Source: Coriobacteriia bacterium (lineage in GTDB: Bacteria; Actinomycetota; Coriobacteriia; Coriobacteriales; UBA8131). Taken from it: a DNA stretch of 19,969 bases. The translations under genes and the position numbers were made by a program. A model generated the notes under the pieces. That model did not search any database and was not told where the DNA came from. It worked only from the letters and a program-made list of their open reading frames with translations. This document shows, piece by piece, positions 1 through 6,440 of the stretch (positions within the stretch are counted from its first letter, which is position 1; the number at the start of each line of letters is the position of its first letter). The stretch covers positions 1-19,969 of the forward strand of contig WQXX01000007.1 of assembly GCA_009781535.1 (NCBI GenBank), written 5' to 3'.

Positions 1-138
1 ATTGTGACTATTATTATAAACAAGTTGATAAATAAAGAACAAGATTTGCTGCAGGTCGCTTACGAAGTTGTTGTCCAGGCTGGGATTAATGCTGGAACGA
101 GCAGATTGGGTAGCCCGGATGGACTTTTAGCTGTTTGA
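1..138 (+). CDS. Possible C-terminal fragment of an unidentified protein
   Basis: Reading frame 1 is open from the window edge to a TGA at 136-138, giving 45 residues that end in GSPDGLLAV. The frame has no internal start that I would trust, so if real it is the tail of a gene beginning before the window. It converges on the radical SAM gene and overlaps its end by about 12 bases. No terminator-like hairpin lies between the two. An open frame of 45 codons can occur by chance, and the peptide matches no family I recognise. Confidence 0.3.
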   Translation: MVTIIINKLINKEQDLLQVAYEVVVQAGINAGTSRLGSPDGLLAV

Positions 139-1044
139 GCTGGATACGCCGGTGAGGTCAAAGGGCGGAATGAAGCTCTCGAGTGCTGTCCCGCCTTCTT
201 GCATGAAGCTGTTTGTTACCCCCAGCTCAAGTGCGAAGTCGATGAGCTCGCTGTATTCCTCCTCGGTAACCGTACGTCCGATTTCCGGATAATCGCTGCA
301 GCGTGGCATGGGGGTGTACTGGTTCATGAGGCTGTAGCAGACCGCGTTGCCTACAGCTTCAAAGACCTGCCGTACGACCTCCTTTGAATCCTTAAGGGAT
401 CCCGGCAGCATCAGGTGCCGGACGATAACCCCGCGTTGCATGATCTGGCTGGGATCTACGCGGTATTGCCCGACTTGCTCAACCATCGCTGTAAGCGCGA
501 GTAGGGCGATCTCTGGATAGTCGGGAGCATTCGAGTATCGTGCTGCCAGTTCGCGGGAGGCATACTTGAAATCCGTGAGATAGATGTCCACCACACCGGC
601 AAGCCCCCTGATTGCCGAAAGGGTTTCATACCCGCTTGTGTTGTAGACAACAGGCAGGCCCATGCCCATCTCGCGTGCCATCCGAACAGCGGCGATGATC
701 TGCGGTGCATAGTGCGTTGGCGTGACGAGGTTGATGTTGTGAGCGCCTTGGTCTTGGAGTTCAAGGAACATCTCCGCAAGCCGCCGGACAGAAACCGCCT
801 CTCCGACACGTCCCGAGGAGATCTGCTCATTTTGGCAATAGATGCAATGCAAAGGGCAGTTAGAGAAAAAGACGGTGCCGCTACCACCAGTACCGGAGAT
901 CGGCGGCTCCTCCCAGTGGTGCAGGGCTGAGCGTGCAACGCGCAGGGTATCGTCAGCGCCACAGATGCCATGTTGCCCTGCCGCGCGGTTCGCGCCGCAA
1001 GCTCGAGGGCAGAGCTTACACGAGGTGGGGAGAAGTTCGTTCAT
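127..1044 (-). CDS. pflX: PflX-type radical SAM protein (pyruvate formate-lyase activase-like)
   Basis: This 305-residue protein has the radical SAM cluster motif CX3CX2C at Cys63, Cys67 and Cys70, followed by QN. That motif ligates the 4Fe-4S cluster that cleaves S-adenosylmethionine. Four more cysteines near the N terminus (Cys9, Cys12, Cys16, Cys28) are typical of the PflX group and may bind a second metal or cluster. The group resembles pyruvate formate-lyase activating enzymes, but its substrate is not settled, so activation of a particular glycyl-radical enzyme is only a guess. The ATG at 1044 follows a purine-rich ribosome site (AGAGAGG) and the stop is TAA at 127-129. The short gap to the upstream terminator leaves about 30 bases for a promoter. 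The family call is firm; the partner is unknown. Confidence 0.85.
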   Translation of the reverse strand: MNELLPTSCKLCPRACGANRAAGQHGICGADDTLRVARSALHHWEEPPISGTGGSGTVFFSNCPLHCIYCQNEQISSGRVGEAVSVRRLAEMFLELQDQGAHNINLVTPTHYAPQIIAAVRMAREMGMGLPVVYNTSGYETLSAIRGLAGVVDIYLTDFKYASRELAARYSNAPDYPEIALLALTAMVEQVGQYRVDPSQIMQRGVIVRHLMLPGSLKDSKEVVRQVFEAVGNAVCYSLMNQYTPMPRCSDYPEIGRTVTEEEYSELIDFALELGVTNSFMQEGGTALESFIPPFDLTGVSSSNS

Positions 1045-1076
1045 GCTGCCTCTCTGGTTGATGATCCAGTTTGAAG

Positions 1077-1114
1077 AAAGCCAGCCCTGCGCGGTTTCGC
1101 GCAGGGCTGGCTTT
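1077..1114. terminator. Strong, probably bidirectional terminator
   Basis: A perfect 17-bp stem (1077-1093 pairing with 1098-1114) closes a GTTT loop. The outer four pairs are AAAG with CTTT, so each strand ends the hairpin in CTTT. It lies about 100 bases beyond the stop of the minus-strand surface protein gene and just before the radical SAM gene, so it most likely ends the surface protein transcript. The U-run is short on both strands. Confidence 0.75.
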
Positions 1115-1132
1115 AATTGTCAATACTCTGGT

Positions 1133-1204
1133 CGTTTGTCGGACACACGCACGCTGCCTGTCATTCTCCCGCTAGACCCCAGATCAGGTCTGGGGCGACA
1201 AAAA
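1133..1204 (-). repeat. Intergenic palindromic repeat, copy A
   Basis: Read on the minus strand, this segment matches 2982-3050 over about 70 bases with few changes. It includes the palindrome CCCCAGA-CCTGA-TCTGGGG and a shared end reading GTGTGTCCGACAAAC. It sits directly behind the stop of the surface protein gene. Copy B lies on the other side of that gene in opposite orientation. The form is that of a REP-like or MITE-like dispersed element; no transposase is present. Confidence 0.75.
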
Positions 1205-1217
1205 CAGCGTGGCTCTA

Positions 1218-2711
1218 CTATATCTCGCGTGAGGAGCGGCGTCTGGACCAGACCACGATGCAGCCGGCGCCGAGCACGAGAGCGGACAGGACGAGCACCC
1301 ATGTGAGCATATTGCCGTTGTCGCCGGTAGGAGGTGTATCATTTACGCCCAGCCAAGGAGTATCAGGTATGCCCATAATGGTCTTTGTCGTCCAGGGTAT
1401 CAGCCGCTTCATGGAATTCTCAAACCCGTAACCTGTGTCATCGTCCGTCACCTTTGCGGCCCACCAGAAACCACCAGCGTTCTCGGTCTTGTCGTTTTTA
1501 ATATCAATTATCTTCGCAGCGTGTGCATCACCGATAGTAGAGTATCCGTGATTGTGGTCGACAACGTAGCCGCCAGTGTTAATCACGTCACCAAACAGAG
1601 GATAATCCTGCGGGCTGATGAAGAGCGTGTTGGCTACTGCGTCCTCATCCACCATGCCACAAATGCCACCGAGGTAGCTGGCGTTCGTCGTAATGCTTGC
1701 TGCGACGTTTAAGCTAGCCATGGAGATGCTGTTGAGCACACAGACACCAAAACCGGGATAATTAATGGCTGAGGTATAGCCTGTGATGCCACCTAAATAG
1801 ATCTCGTCGATTGTGCGTGCTTCGGCTTCCTCGATTGTACGTGGTTCGGCTTCCTCGATTCCGATGGAAGTATAGTAGACCATTGCGTTGACGATGGCGC
1901 TGCAACTGTTCGAGCCGGCAATGCCGCCAAGGTAGTATTTAGCCAGACAAGTCATATAAACATTGGCAATGAGCACCTCTCCGCCGTGTATCTCGACGTG
2001 ATTGATGACACCTGCGTACAGATTGGCACTGTTGAGTTCTTCGCTGTCCGAGGCATAGCCTACAACTCCACCCAAGAATGCGGTTTCCAAAGCATCGCCA
2101 AGACGCACCGTCGGATTCTCGATAAACAGATTGCGGAATTGTGAGCCGAAAGAAATACCGGCGATCGAGCCGAGAGCTGCAACAGAATACAGATTATCAT
2201 CAATATCAACGACTGGGTTGTTCAGTGCCAGATTGAGTATCTCGCAACGTTCAAGCATACCGAACAAACCGGCAAAAAAGACAGATCCCGGGATTGATTC
2301 CATTTCAAAATCATAACGCTCAACATTAATCACCAGCATGCCGCTGATCGTATGGCCCTGTCCGTCAAAGACAGTCTCGAGCATGCTCACAGGCCACCAC
2401 AGATGAGCAGCCAGATTGATGTCGGCGCCAAGGAGAACCGTCCAGCCCTGATACAAGTCCCAACCTTCATCATCCAACTCGTACGCAAACAAGCCGAGTT
2501 CTGCAGCAGTGTAAATGGTAAGGGTCTTCGTAGACGTCTTCTTTTCTGCATAATCAGCAGCCCTGATACCCTCATCAAGCCAGTATTTATCGTCTGCTTT
2601 CGGGTCGAATGATTCCGGATCTGCCGCAGCTGGCAGAGCCATTGCAGGCAGCAGCGCAAAGGTGAGTAACAACGCCAATACCGCAACCAGTGACTTTCGA
2701 ATCTTCTTCAC
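1218..2711 (-). CDS. Secreted wall-anchored protein with glycine-rich (GLUG-like) repeats
   Basis: The start is GTG at 2709-2711, behind AAGGAGG six bases upstream. The 497-residue product has a classic signal peptide (MKKIRK, a hydrophobic core, and probable cleavage after Ala30). Its tail is sortase-like: TPPTGD at 459-464, a membrane helix at about 469-487, then RRR. The body holds at least five copies of a short motif of the form LGGIxG followed by an NxxF/NxxV segment, as in GLUG-type repeats that form beta-rich surface domains. An eight-residue tandem duplication (EEAEPRTI, then EEAEARTI) comes from a 24-bp DNA repeat at 1808-1855. The tail has PPTG rather than LPxTG, so the sorting enzyme may be specialised. 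An adhesin or host-contact role is inferred. The gene is flanked by inverted repeats. Confidence 0.8.
   Translation of the reverse strand: MKKIRKSLVAVLALLLTFALLPAMALPAAADPESFDPKADDKYWLDEGIRAADYAEKKTSTKTLTIYTAAELGLFAYELDDEGWDLYQGWTVLLGADINLAAHLWWPVSMLETVFDGQGHTISGMLVINVERYDFEMESIPGSVFFAGLFGMLERCEILNLALNNPVVDIDDNLYSVAALGSIAGISFGSQFRNLFIENPTVRLGDALETAFLGGVVGYASDSEELNSANLYAGVINHVEIHGGEVLIANVYMTCLAKYYLGGIAGSNSCSAIVNAMVYYTSIGIEEAEPRTIEEAEARTIDEIYLGGITGYTSAINYPGFGVCVLNSISMASLNVAASITTNASYLGGICGMVDEDAVANTLFISPQDYPLFGDVINTGGYVVDHNHGYSTIGDAHAAKIIDIKNDKTENAGGFWWAAKVTDDDTGYGFENSMKRLIPWTTKTIMGIPDTPWLGVNDTPPTGDNGNMLTWVLVLSALVLGAGCIVVWSRRRSSREI
1808..1855 (-). repeat. 24-bp tandem duplication inside the surface protein gene
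   Basis: Two adjacent 24-base units differ at only two positions and keep the reading frame, duplicating eight residues rich in Glu and Thr between two glycine-rich repeats. This looks like a slippage-prone site that can change the protein length without breaking it. Confidence 0.7.
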
Positions 2712-2717
2712 GATCTT

Positions 2718-2724
2718 CCTCCTT
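2718..2724 (-). promoter_or_regulatory. Ribosome binding site deciding a GTG start
   Basis: On the minus strand AAGGAGG lies six bases before the GTG at 2711. This near-perfect Shine-Dalgarno sequence fixes the start of the surface protein although the codon is not ATG. Confidence 0.75.
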
Positions 2725-2784
2725 GTTGCCGTGTGTCAAGCTCAAAACTGTCTGGCACTCAAATGCCCATCGCGTTTGGGCGCC

Positions 2785-2832
2785 ATGTACGCTGGACCTT
2801 ATGTACGCTGGGCCTTATGTACGCCGGACTTT
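2785..2832. repeat. Three 16-bp tandem repeats upstream of the surface protein gene
   Basis: Three units of exactly 16 bases (ATGTACGCTGGACCTT and close variants) run head to tail, followed by one or two decayed units up to about 2860. They lie 75-120 bases before the start of the minus-strand surface protein, in its leader or promoter. They may be repeated operator sites or a slippage array. Confidence 0.7.
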
Positions 2833-2981
2833 ATGGCATTGAGTCTTATGCGTGTCGAATTTTCTTTTCAGCTTTTCCCCACGCACAAAACACGCCGAAC
2901 CATGACTAATCCCGCACACGTACACTATACTACGCCTCGTGTTCCTGTGCATGAGGATTCAAAAAAAGAAAGTAACAAAAA

Positions 2982-3050
2982 TGTCGCCCCAGACCTGATC
3001 TGGGGCCCAGCGGGAAACTGGTCGGCAGCCTGCGTGTGTCCGACAAACAA
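2982..3050 (+). repeat. Intergenic palindromic repeat, copy B
   Basis: This is the partner of copy A at 1133-1204, in inverted orientation, with the same CCCCAGA...TCTGGGG palindrome and the same GTGTGTCCGACAAAC end. The two copies bracket about 1.8 kb that contains only the surface protein gene and its upstream region. Confidence 0.75.
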
Positions 3051-3082
3051 CGTATGCATTGTTTGGTGCTTTTGTAGTACTG

Positions 3083-3120
3083 GATTGCCACGACCTTCTG
3101 GCAAAGGTCTCGCAATGACG
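3083..3120. repeat. Dispersed palindrome of the CATTGCGAG...GCAATC type
   Basis: Read on the minus strand the element starts CGTCATTGCGAGACC and ends GGCAATCCA. Its inner arms GACCTT and AAGGTC pair around a CTGGC loop. Elements with these same ends are common between genes in many unrelated bacteria. It lies 33 bases from copy B of the other palindromic repeat, so this gap has collected more than one repeat family. Confidence 0.6.
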
Positions 3121-3133
3121 CTTCCGGAAGCGT
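3118..3133. other. Perfect 16-bp palindrome
   Basis: The bases ACGCTTCC-GGAAGCGT are fully self-complementary with no loop, the form of a dimeric repressor site. It touches the end of the preceding palindromic repeat and may simply be its border. The distance to the cydA promoter, about 230 bases, makes direct control of cydA uncertain. Confidence 0.45.
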
Positions 3134-3186
3134 GCCAGGAACGAGAAAAAACTGCGCAAACGACACCCCAAAAACGACTTAAAGAG

Positions 3187-3388
3187 AATTTTACCTCCGG
3201 AGCACAAATTCCCCGAAAAAACCCCATAATCTTGTGATACCATCATGTAAGCATAATTCTCCTGCGAAACACAAATTCTTTAGAAAAACCGCTTTTCCTT
3301 GGGATATCATCATGCAAGAATAATTTTCCGCTGGAGCACAAATTCTTTTGAAAAACCTCTTTACCTTGAGATATCATCATGCTATAGT
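3187..3388 (+). repeat. Three tandem 67-68-bp repeats that include the cydA promoter
   Basis: Three imperfect units begin at 3187, 3255 and 3322. Shared blocks are CACAAATTC, GAAAAA followed by CC, and GATATCATCATG (GATACCATCATG in unit one). In unit three the last block sits between a -35 and a -10 hexamer. The equivalent -10 positions in units one and two read TAAGCA and AAGAAT, which are poor. The array therefore looks like a promoter segment copied twice, with only the copy nearest cydA keeping a good -10. Confidence 0.8.
3360..3388 (+). promoter_or_regulatory. Predicted cydAB promoter
   Basis: The -35 TTTACC (3360-3365) and -10 TATAGT (3383-3388) are separated by exactly 17 bases. The -10 matches the sigma-70/sigma-A consensus at five of six positions. 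Transcription would begin near 3395, leaving a leader of about 150 bases before cydA. The spacer contains the conserved block of the upstream repeats. Confidence 0.65.
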
Positions 3389-3394
3389 GAGCTC

Positions 3395-3543
3395 TGCTGT
3401 ATATGCTAGAAATGCGATAGCATACATAGCATTGGGAGTCTGAAATAGCGCAAATCGGACTCTCGGTGTTGTTCCAGATCCTACGGGGGTAACGGACCAG
3501 GAAACGTATATTGGTAGGTCGTCTAAACTGGTAAGGAGGGATT
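3395..3543 (+). promoter_or_regulatory. Long structured cydA leader
   Basis: The predicted untranslated leader holds a seven-pair hairpin (3402-3408 with 3418-3424) and a longer stem of about ten pairs, including G-U pairs, at 3434-3443 with 3455-3464. A short CCTAC/GTAGG pairing is possible at 3480-3484 and 3514-3518. A very strong ribosome site, AAGGAGGG, is at 3533-3540. I recognise no known riboswitch class. A control role is inferred from its length and folding only. Confidence 0.4.
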
Positions 3544-5067
3544 ATGGAAAGTCTTTTAGATGTAGCGGTACTATCGCGCTTCCAGTTCGCGTTTACTGTC
3601 TTCTTCCATTTCCTATTTGTTCCACTGTCAATCAGCCTGGGACTCTTTGCTGCTTTAGCGGAAACGCGCTATTTCCGCACTCGTAAACCCGAGGACATGG
3701 CAGCAAGCAGATTCTGGGTAAAGATTTTCACCACCACATTCATTGTCGGAGTCGCCACAGGCATCACGATGGAGTTCAGTTTTGGCACCAACTGGGCCAA
3801 CTACTCCCGTTTTGTTGGTGACATCTTCGGCGCGCCCCTGGCGGCTGAGGCGCTGCTCGCGTTCTTCCTCGAGTCAGTGTTCCTTGGCGTCGTCCTGTTC
3901 GCGCGCAAGAAGATCAAACCAGGTCTGTACCTCGCATCGATGTGGCTGGTATTCTTCGGGTCGGCGCTCTCTGCCTTGTGGATCCTCATCGCGAATTCGT
4001 GGATGCAGACCCCCGCAGGCTTTGAAACCGTCGATGCGCTCGGTAATGCTGTCGCAGCTGGCGAAGCAGTCAAAGCGCATATCACCGATTTTTGGGCAGC
4101 GGCGCTCAACCCAACGACTGTGCCACGCTATCTGCACACGGTCGATTCGCTGTTCATCCTTGGCTCGTTTTGTGTTATGGCCGTTGGGGCGTACTACATT
4201 CTTCGCAAGCGTACCCCCGCCCAGGTCGCCCACGGAAAGCAGTTCCTCAAGACTGGCGTTATCGTGGGAATCATCTCCGTCGTTCTAATGCTCCCCTTGG
4301 CACATATGCAAGCCGTAGCGGTTGCCGAACAGCAGCCTGCCAAACTTGCCGCCATGGAAGGGCAGTGGGAAGACGGACCGGTAAGCATGACCCTGTTCGG
4401 ATGGGTCGATGCGAAGACCGGCACCACCAAAGCGATCGAGTTCCCGCTTGATGGCTTTATCAGCTGGCTTGCCACTGGGGATTTCAACACCGTTTATCCT
4501 GGTCTTAACACCATGGAGAATGGCCCTGTTGACCTCAGCGAGTATCCCGGCGTTGTACCGGATTCCTATCCAGGCGGGATTCCTCCGGTCAACCTCACGT
4601 TCCAATCGTACCACCTCATGATCATCATGTATGTTCTGATGTTCCTCTGGCTTATCTTTGCCATCATCTTGCTCAAGAGCGATCGCCTCAAAGAGAAGAA
4701 AGGCTTGGCGTACCTGGTCATCTTTGGGCCGCTTGTTCCCTTCCTGGCAATCCAGTCAGGTTGGATGGTTGCAGAGATCGGTCGTCAGCCGTGGGTCGTC
4801 TATGGCCTGTTACAGACCAATGACGCCATTTCGATGAGCGTAAGCGCTCCTGAGGTTCTCATCACCATCGTCCTCTTCCTCGTCTTTTATGCGTTCCTGT
4901 TCGTGGTCTGGCTGCGCCTTGTGTTCAGAATGATCAAGAAGGGCCCAGTCCTGGAAGTTGCTGGCGATGCGACAGCTAAGCTCGCGCCTGCTGAGTCCAA
5001 GGTTGCGGCTGCTGGAGCAAAAGACAAAGATTCTGACGTAGACACAAATTCAAAGGATGGTGAGTAA
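3544..5067 (+). CDS. cydA: Cytochrome bd oxidase subunit I
   Basis: The 507-residue membrane protein is the quinol-oxidising subunit of cytochrome bd, which reduces oxygen to water at low oxygen levels. Residues corresponding to the E. coli haem ligands are present: His22 (haem b595), His198 and Met408 (haem b558, the latter in a GWMVAEIGRQPW block). The conserved acidic pair near the oxygen site is Glu102 and Glu110, after GTNW. In the Q-loop the quinol-binding Lys267 and Glu272 are kept. The Q-loop looks of the shorter type. The C terminus adds about 35 charged, Ala/Asp/Lys-rich residues absent from most homologues. The ATG follows AAGGAGGG closely. cydB follows directly. No cydCD assembly genes occur in the window. 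Confidence 0.96.
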   Translation: MESLLDVAVLSRFQFAFTVFFHFLFVPLSISLGLFAALAETRYFRTRKPEDMAASRFWVKIFTTTFIVGVATGITMEFSFGTNWANYSRFVGDIFGAPLAAEALLAFFLESVFLGVVLFARKKIKPGLYLASMWLVFFGSALSALWILIANSWMQTPAGFETVDALGNAVAAGEAVKAHITDFWAAALNPTTVPRYLHTVDSLFILGSFCVMAVGAYYILRKRTPAQVAHGKQFLKTGVIVGIISVVLMLPLAHMQAVAVAEQQPAKLAAMEGQWEDGPVSMTLFGWVDAKTGTTKAIEFPLDGFISWLATGDFNTVYPGLNTMENGPVDLSEYPGVVPDSYPGGIPPVNLTFQSYHLMIIMYVLMFLWLIFAIILLKSDRLKEKKGLAYLVIFGPLVPFLAIQSGWMVAEIGRQPWVVYGLLQTNDAISMSVSAPEVLITIVLFLVFYAFLFVVWLRLVFRMIKKGPVLEVAGDATAKLAPAESKVAAAGAKDKDSDVDTNSKDGE

Positions 5068-5068
5068 C

Positions 5069-6124
5069 ATGGCGTTCGCTTCCGCATTCATTGATCCGGT
5101 GCTGATGGCTCCCACACCGCTTCAGATCCTGTGGTTTCTGCTTATCGGCCTTTTAATCGCCGGTTACTTCATCCTTGATGGTTTCGACCTTGGTTCAGGC
5201 GCCCTGTATCCATTCATCGCCAAGACCGAGCACGAGAAGGCTCTCGTACGCAGAAGCGTCGGCCCCTTCTGGGATGGTAACGAAGTCTGGCTGCTCACGG
5301 GCGGCGGCGCACTGTTCGCAGCATTCGCCCCTGCATATGCCACCTCGTTTTCTGGCTTCTACCTTGCCATCATGCTGGTACTCTTCGGCCTTATCGCCCG
5401 TGCGATATCTGTCGAGTTCCGCTCGATCGGCAAAGACCTGCCTCGCTTTTTTGACGCAGCGTTCTTCATCGGTTCTGCCCTTCCTGCCCTGCTCTTCGGC
5501 GTAGCCCTTGGCAACGTCATCCAGGGTCTGCCGCTTGATGCCATGGGCGATTACGCGGGTCTGCCGCTTATCGGCCTGCTGCGTCCCTTCCCGTTGGCTT
5601 GCGGCCTGCTTGGCCTGAGCATCATGTTGCTTCAGGGCGCATGCTGGCAGGCGCTCAAGCAGCCGATCGGCAGTGAGCTTCGCGATCGCGCCGCAAAGCT
5701 GCGTGGTCCGCTCACCATCATCGCTCTCGCGCTGTTTGTTGTAAGCACGGCGCTGTACTTCCTGATCTGCCAGCCTCAGTTGGGCTTGGATCTTCAGAAC
5801 GTGCTGCGTTACCTGGGCGTCGTTGTTGTCCTGGTCGGCGTTATCGCTGCCTATGCCTTCAAGAAGAAGGATCTTGCGAGCTTTATCTCAGTCAACCTCA
5901 TCCCTGTTGGGCTGATCGTACTGTCTGCGGCTTCGCTGTTCCCGTACCTCATCCCCTCGCTTGGCCCCGGTCCTTCCATCACCGTTGCCAGCGCAGGCGG
6001 ATCAGACCTGGCCTTAACCGCCATGACGATTATTGCTTGCATCGGTGTGCCGCTTGTGCTCGTATACCATGTGATCATCTATCGTACGTTCCGTGGTCGT
6101 CTGAAGGACGAGGATCTTACCTGA
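5069..6124 (+). CDS. cydB: Cytochrome bd oxidase subunit II
   Basis: This 351-residue multi-helix membrane protein is the second subunit of cytochrome bd and stabilises the haem-bearing subunit I. The N-terminal DGFDLGSG and the block GPFWDGNEVWLLTGGGA are family signatures. I chose the ATG at 5069, one base after the cydA stop, because it leaves a GGTGAG sequence four bases upstream. An in-frame ATG at 5057 would overlap cydA by 11 bases but has purines directly against it with no spacing. The close packing implies translational coupling with cydA. No small cydX-like frame was seen between the stop and the terminator. Confidence 0.94.
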   Translation: MAFASAFIDPVLMAPTPLQILWFLLIGLLIAGYFILDGFDLGSGALYPFIAKTEHEKALVRRSVGPFWDGNEVWLLTGGGALFAAFAPAYATSFSGFYLAIMLVLFGLIARAISVEFRSIGKDLPRFFDAAFFIGSALPALLFGVALGNVIQGLPLDAMGDYAGLPLIGLLRPFPLACGLLGLSIMLLQGACWQALKQPIGSELRDRAAKLRGPLTIIALALFVVSTALYFLICQPQLGLDLQNVLRYLGVVVVLVGVIAAYAFKKKDLASFISVNLIPVGLIVLSAASLFPYLIPSLGPGPSITVASAGGSDLALTAMTIIACIGVPLVLVYHVIIYRTFRGRLKDEDLT

Positions 6125-6159
6125 TAGGAGAGGGCTTTAATCCTCAAAGGTTTTCTGAT

Positions 6160-6195
6160 GGGGCGCCGCGGCAAAGCCGCGGCGCCCCTGCTTTT
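6160..6195 (+). terminator. Rho-independent terminator of cydAB
   Basis: A 13-bp perfect GC-rich stem (6160-6172 with 6176-6188) closes an AAA loop and is followed by TGCTTTTG. It begins 35 bases after the cydB stop, so cydAB is transcribed as a closed two-gene unit. Confidence 0.85.
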
Positions 6196-6261
6196 GCCGT
6201 TCATCCGGACAACCGTTCACGGAATGTAACAAAAAAACCCACATTAATCTCACATTGACAC

Positions 6262-6290
6262 TTGAAAAGAGAAGCCATGAGCACTACTAT
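6262..6290 (+). promoter_or_regulatory. Candidate distal nrdD promoter
   Basis: TTGAAA (6262-6267) and TACTAT (6285-6290) are spaced by 17 bases. The -35 matches the consensus at five positions and the -10 at four. The candidate NrdR boxes would then lie just downstream of the start site, where bound repressor could block elongation or initiation. Confidence 0.4.
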
Positions 6291-6314
6291 ATCTATGTTA
6301 AAGAAAAGTGTGGG

Positions 6315-6392
6315 GCACAATATGTAGTTGATGGCTTGCAAGTATATTGCAAGTAGCAGTGGAAACCCTATCAGAGTTGTTCTATATTGTGG
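6315..6392 (+). promoter_or_regulatory. Candidate NrdR operator boxes before nrdD
   Basis: The best site, 6315-6330, matches the NrdR consensus core (C-W-A-T-A-T-A-T-W-G-T) with one difference, as CAATATGTAGT. Weaker sites lie at 6337-6352 (core AAGTATATTG) and 6377-6392 (core CTATATTGTG). The starts are 22 and 40 bases apart; the outer two are 62 bases apart, twice the usual 31-base spacing. NrdR is the ATP-cone repressor of ribonucleotide reductase genes in many bacteria. No nrdR gene is in the window. Confidence 0.5.
6360..6388 (+). promoter_or_regulatory. Candidate proximal nrdD promoter
   Basis: TGGAAA (6360-6365) and TATATT (6383-6388) are 17 bases apart, giving a start near 6395 and a short leader. 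The -10 falls inside the third NrdR-like box, so repressor binding there would block this promoter directly. Confidence 0.45.
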
Positions 6393-6440
6393 TTTGAAGC
6401 GCCACGAATAACTTACGTGGCGGGTCAAAAGGAAGGCGGC

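Noticed and set aside
2662..3237. 191-residue plus-strand frame in the cydA upstream gap
   Set aside because: It runs through two palindromic repeats and the antisense of the surface protein start. The peptide reads as translated repeat.
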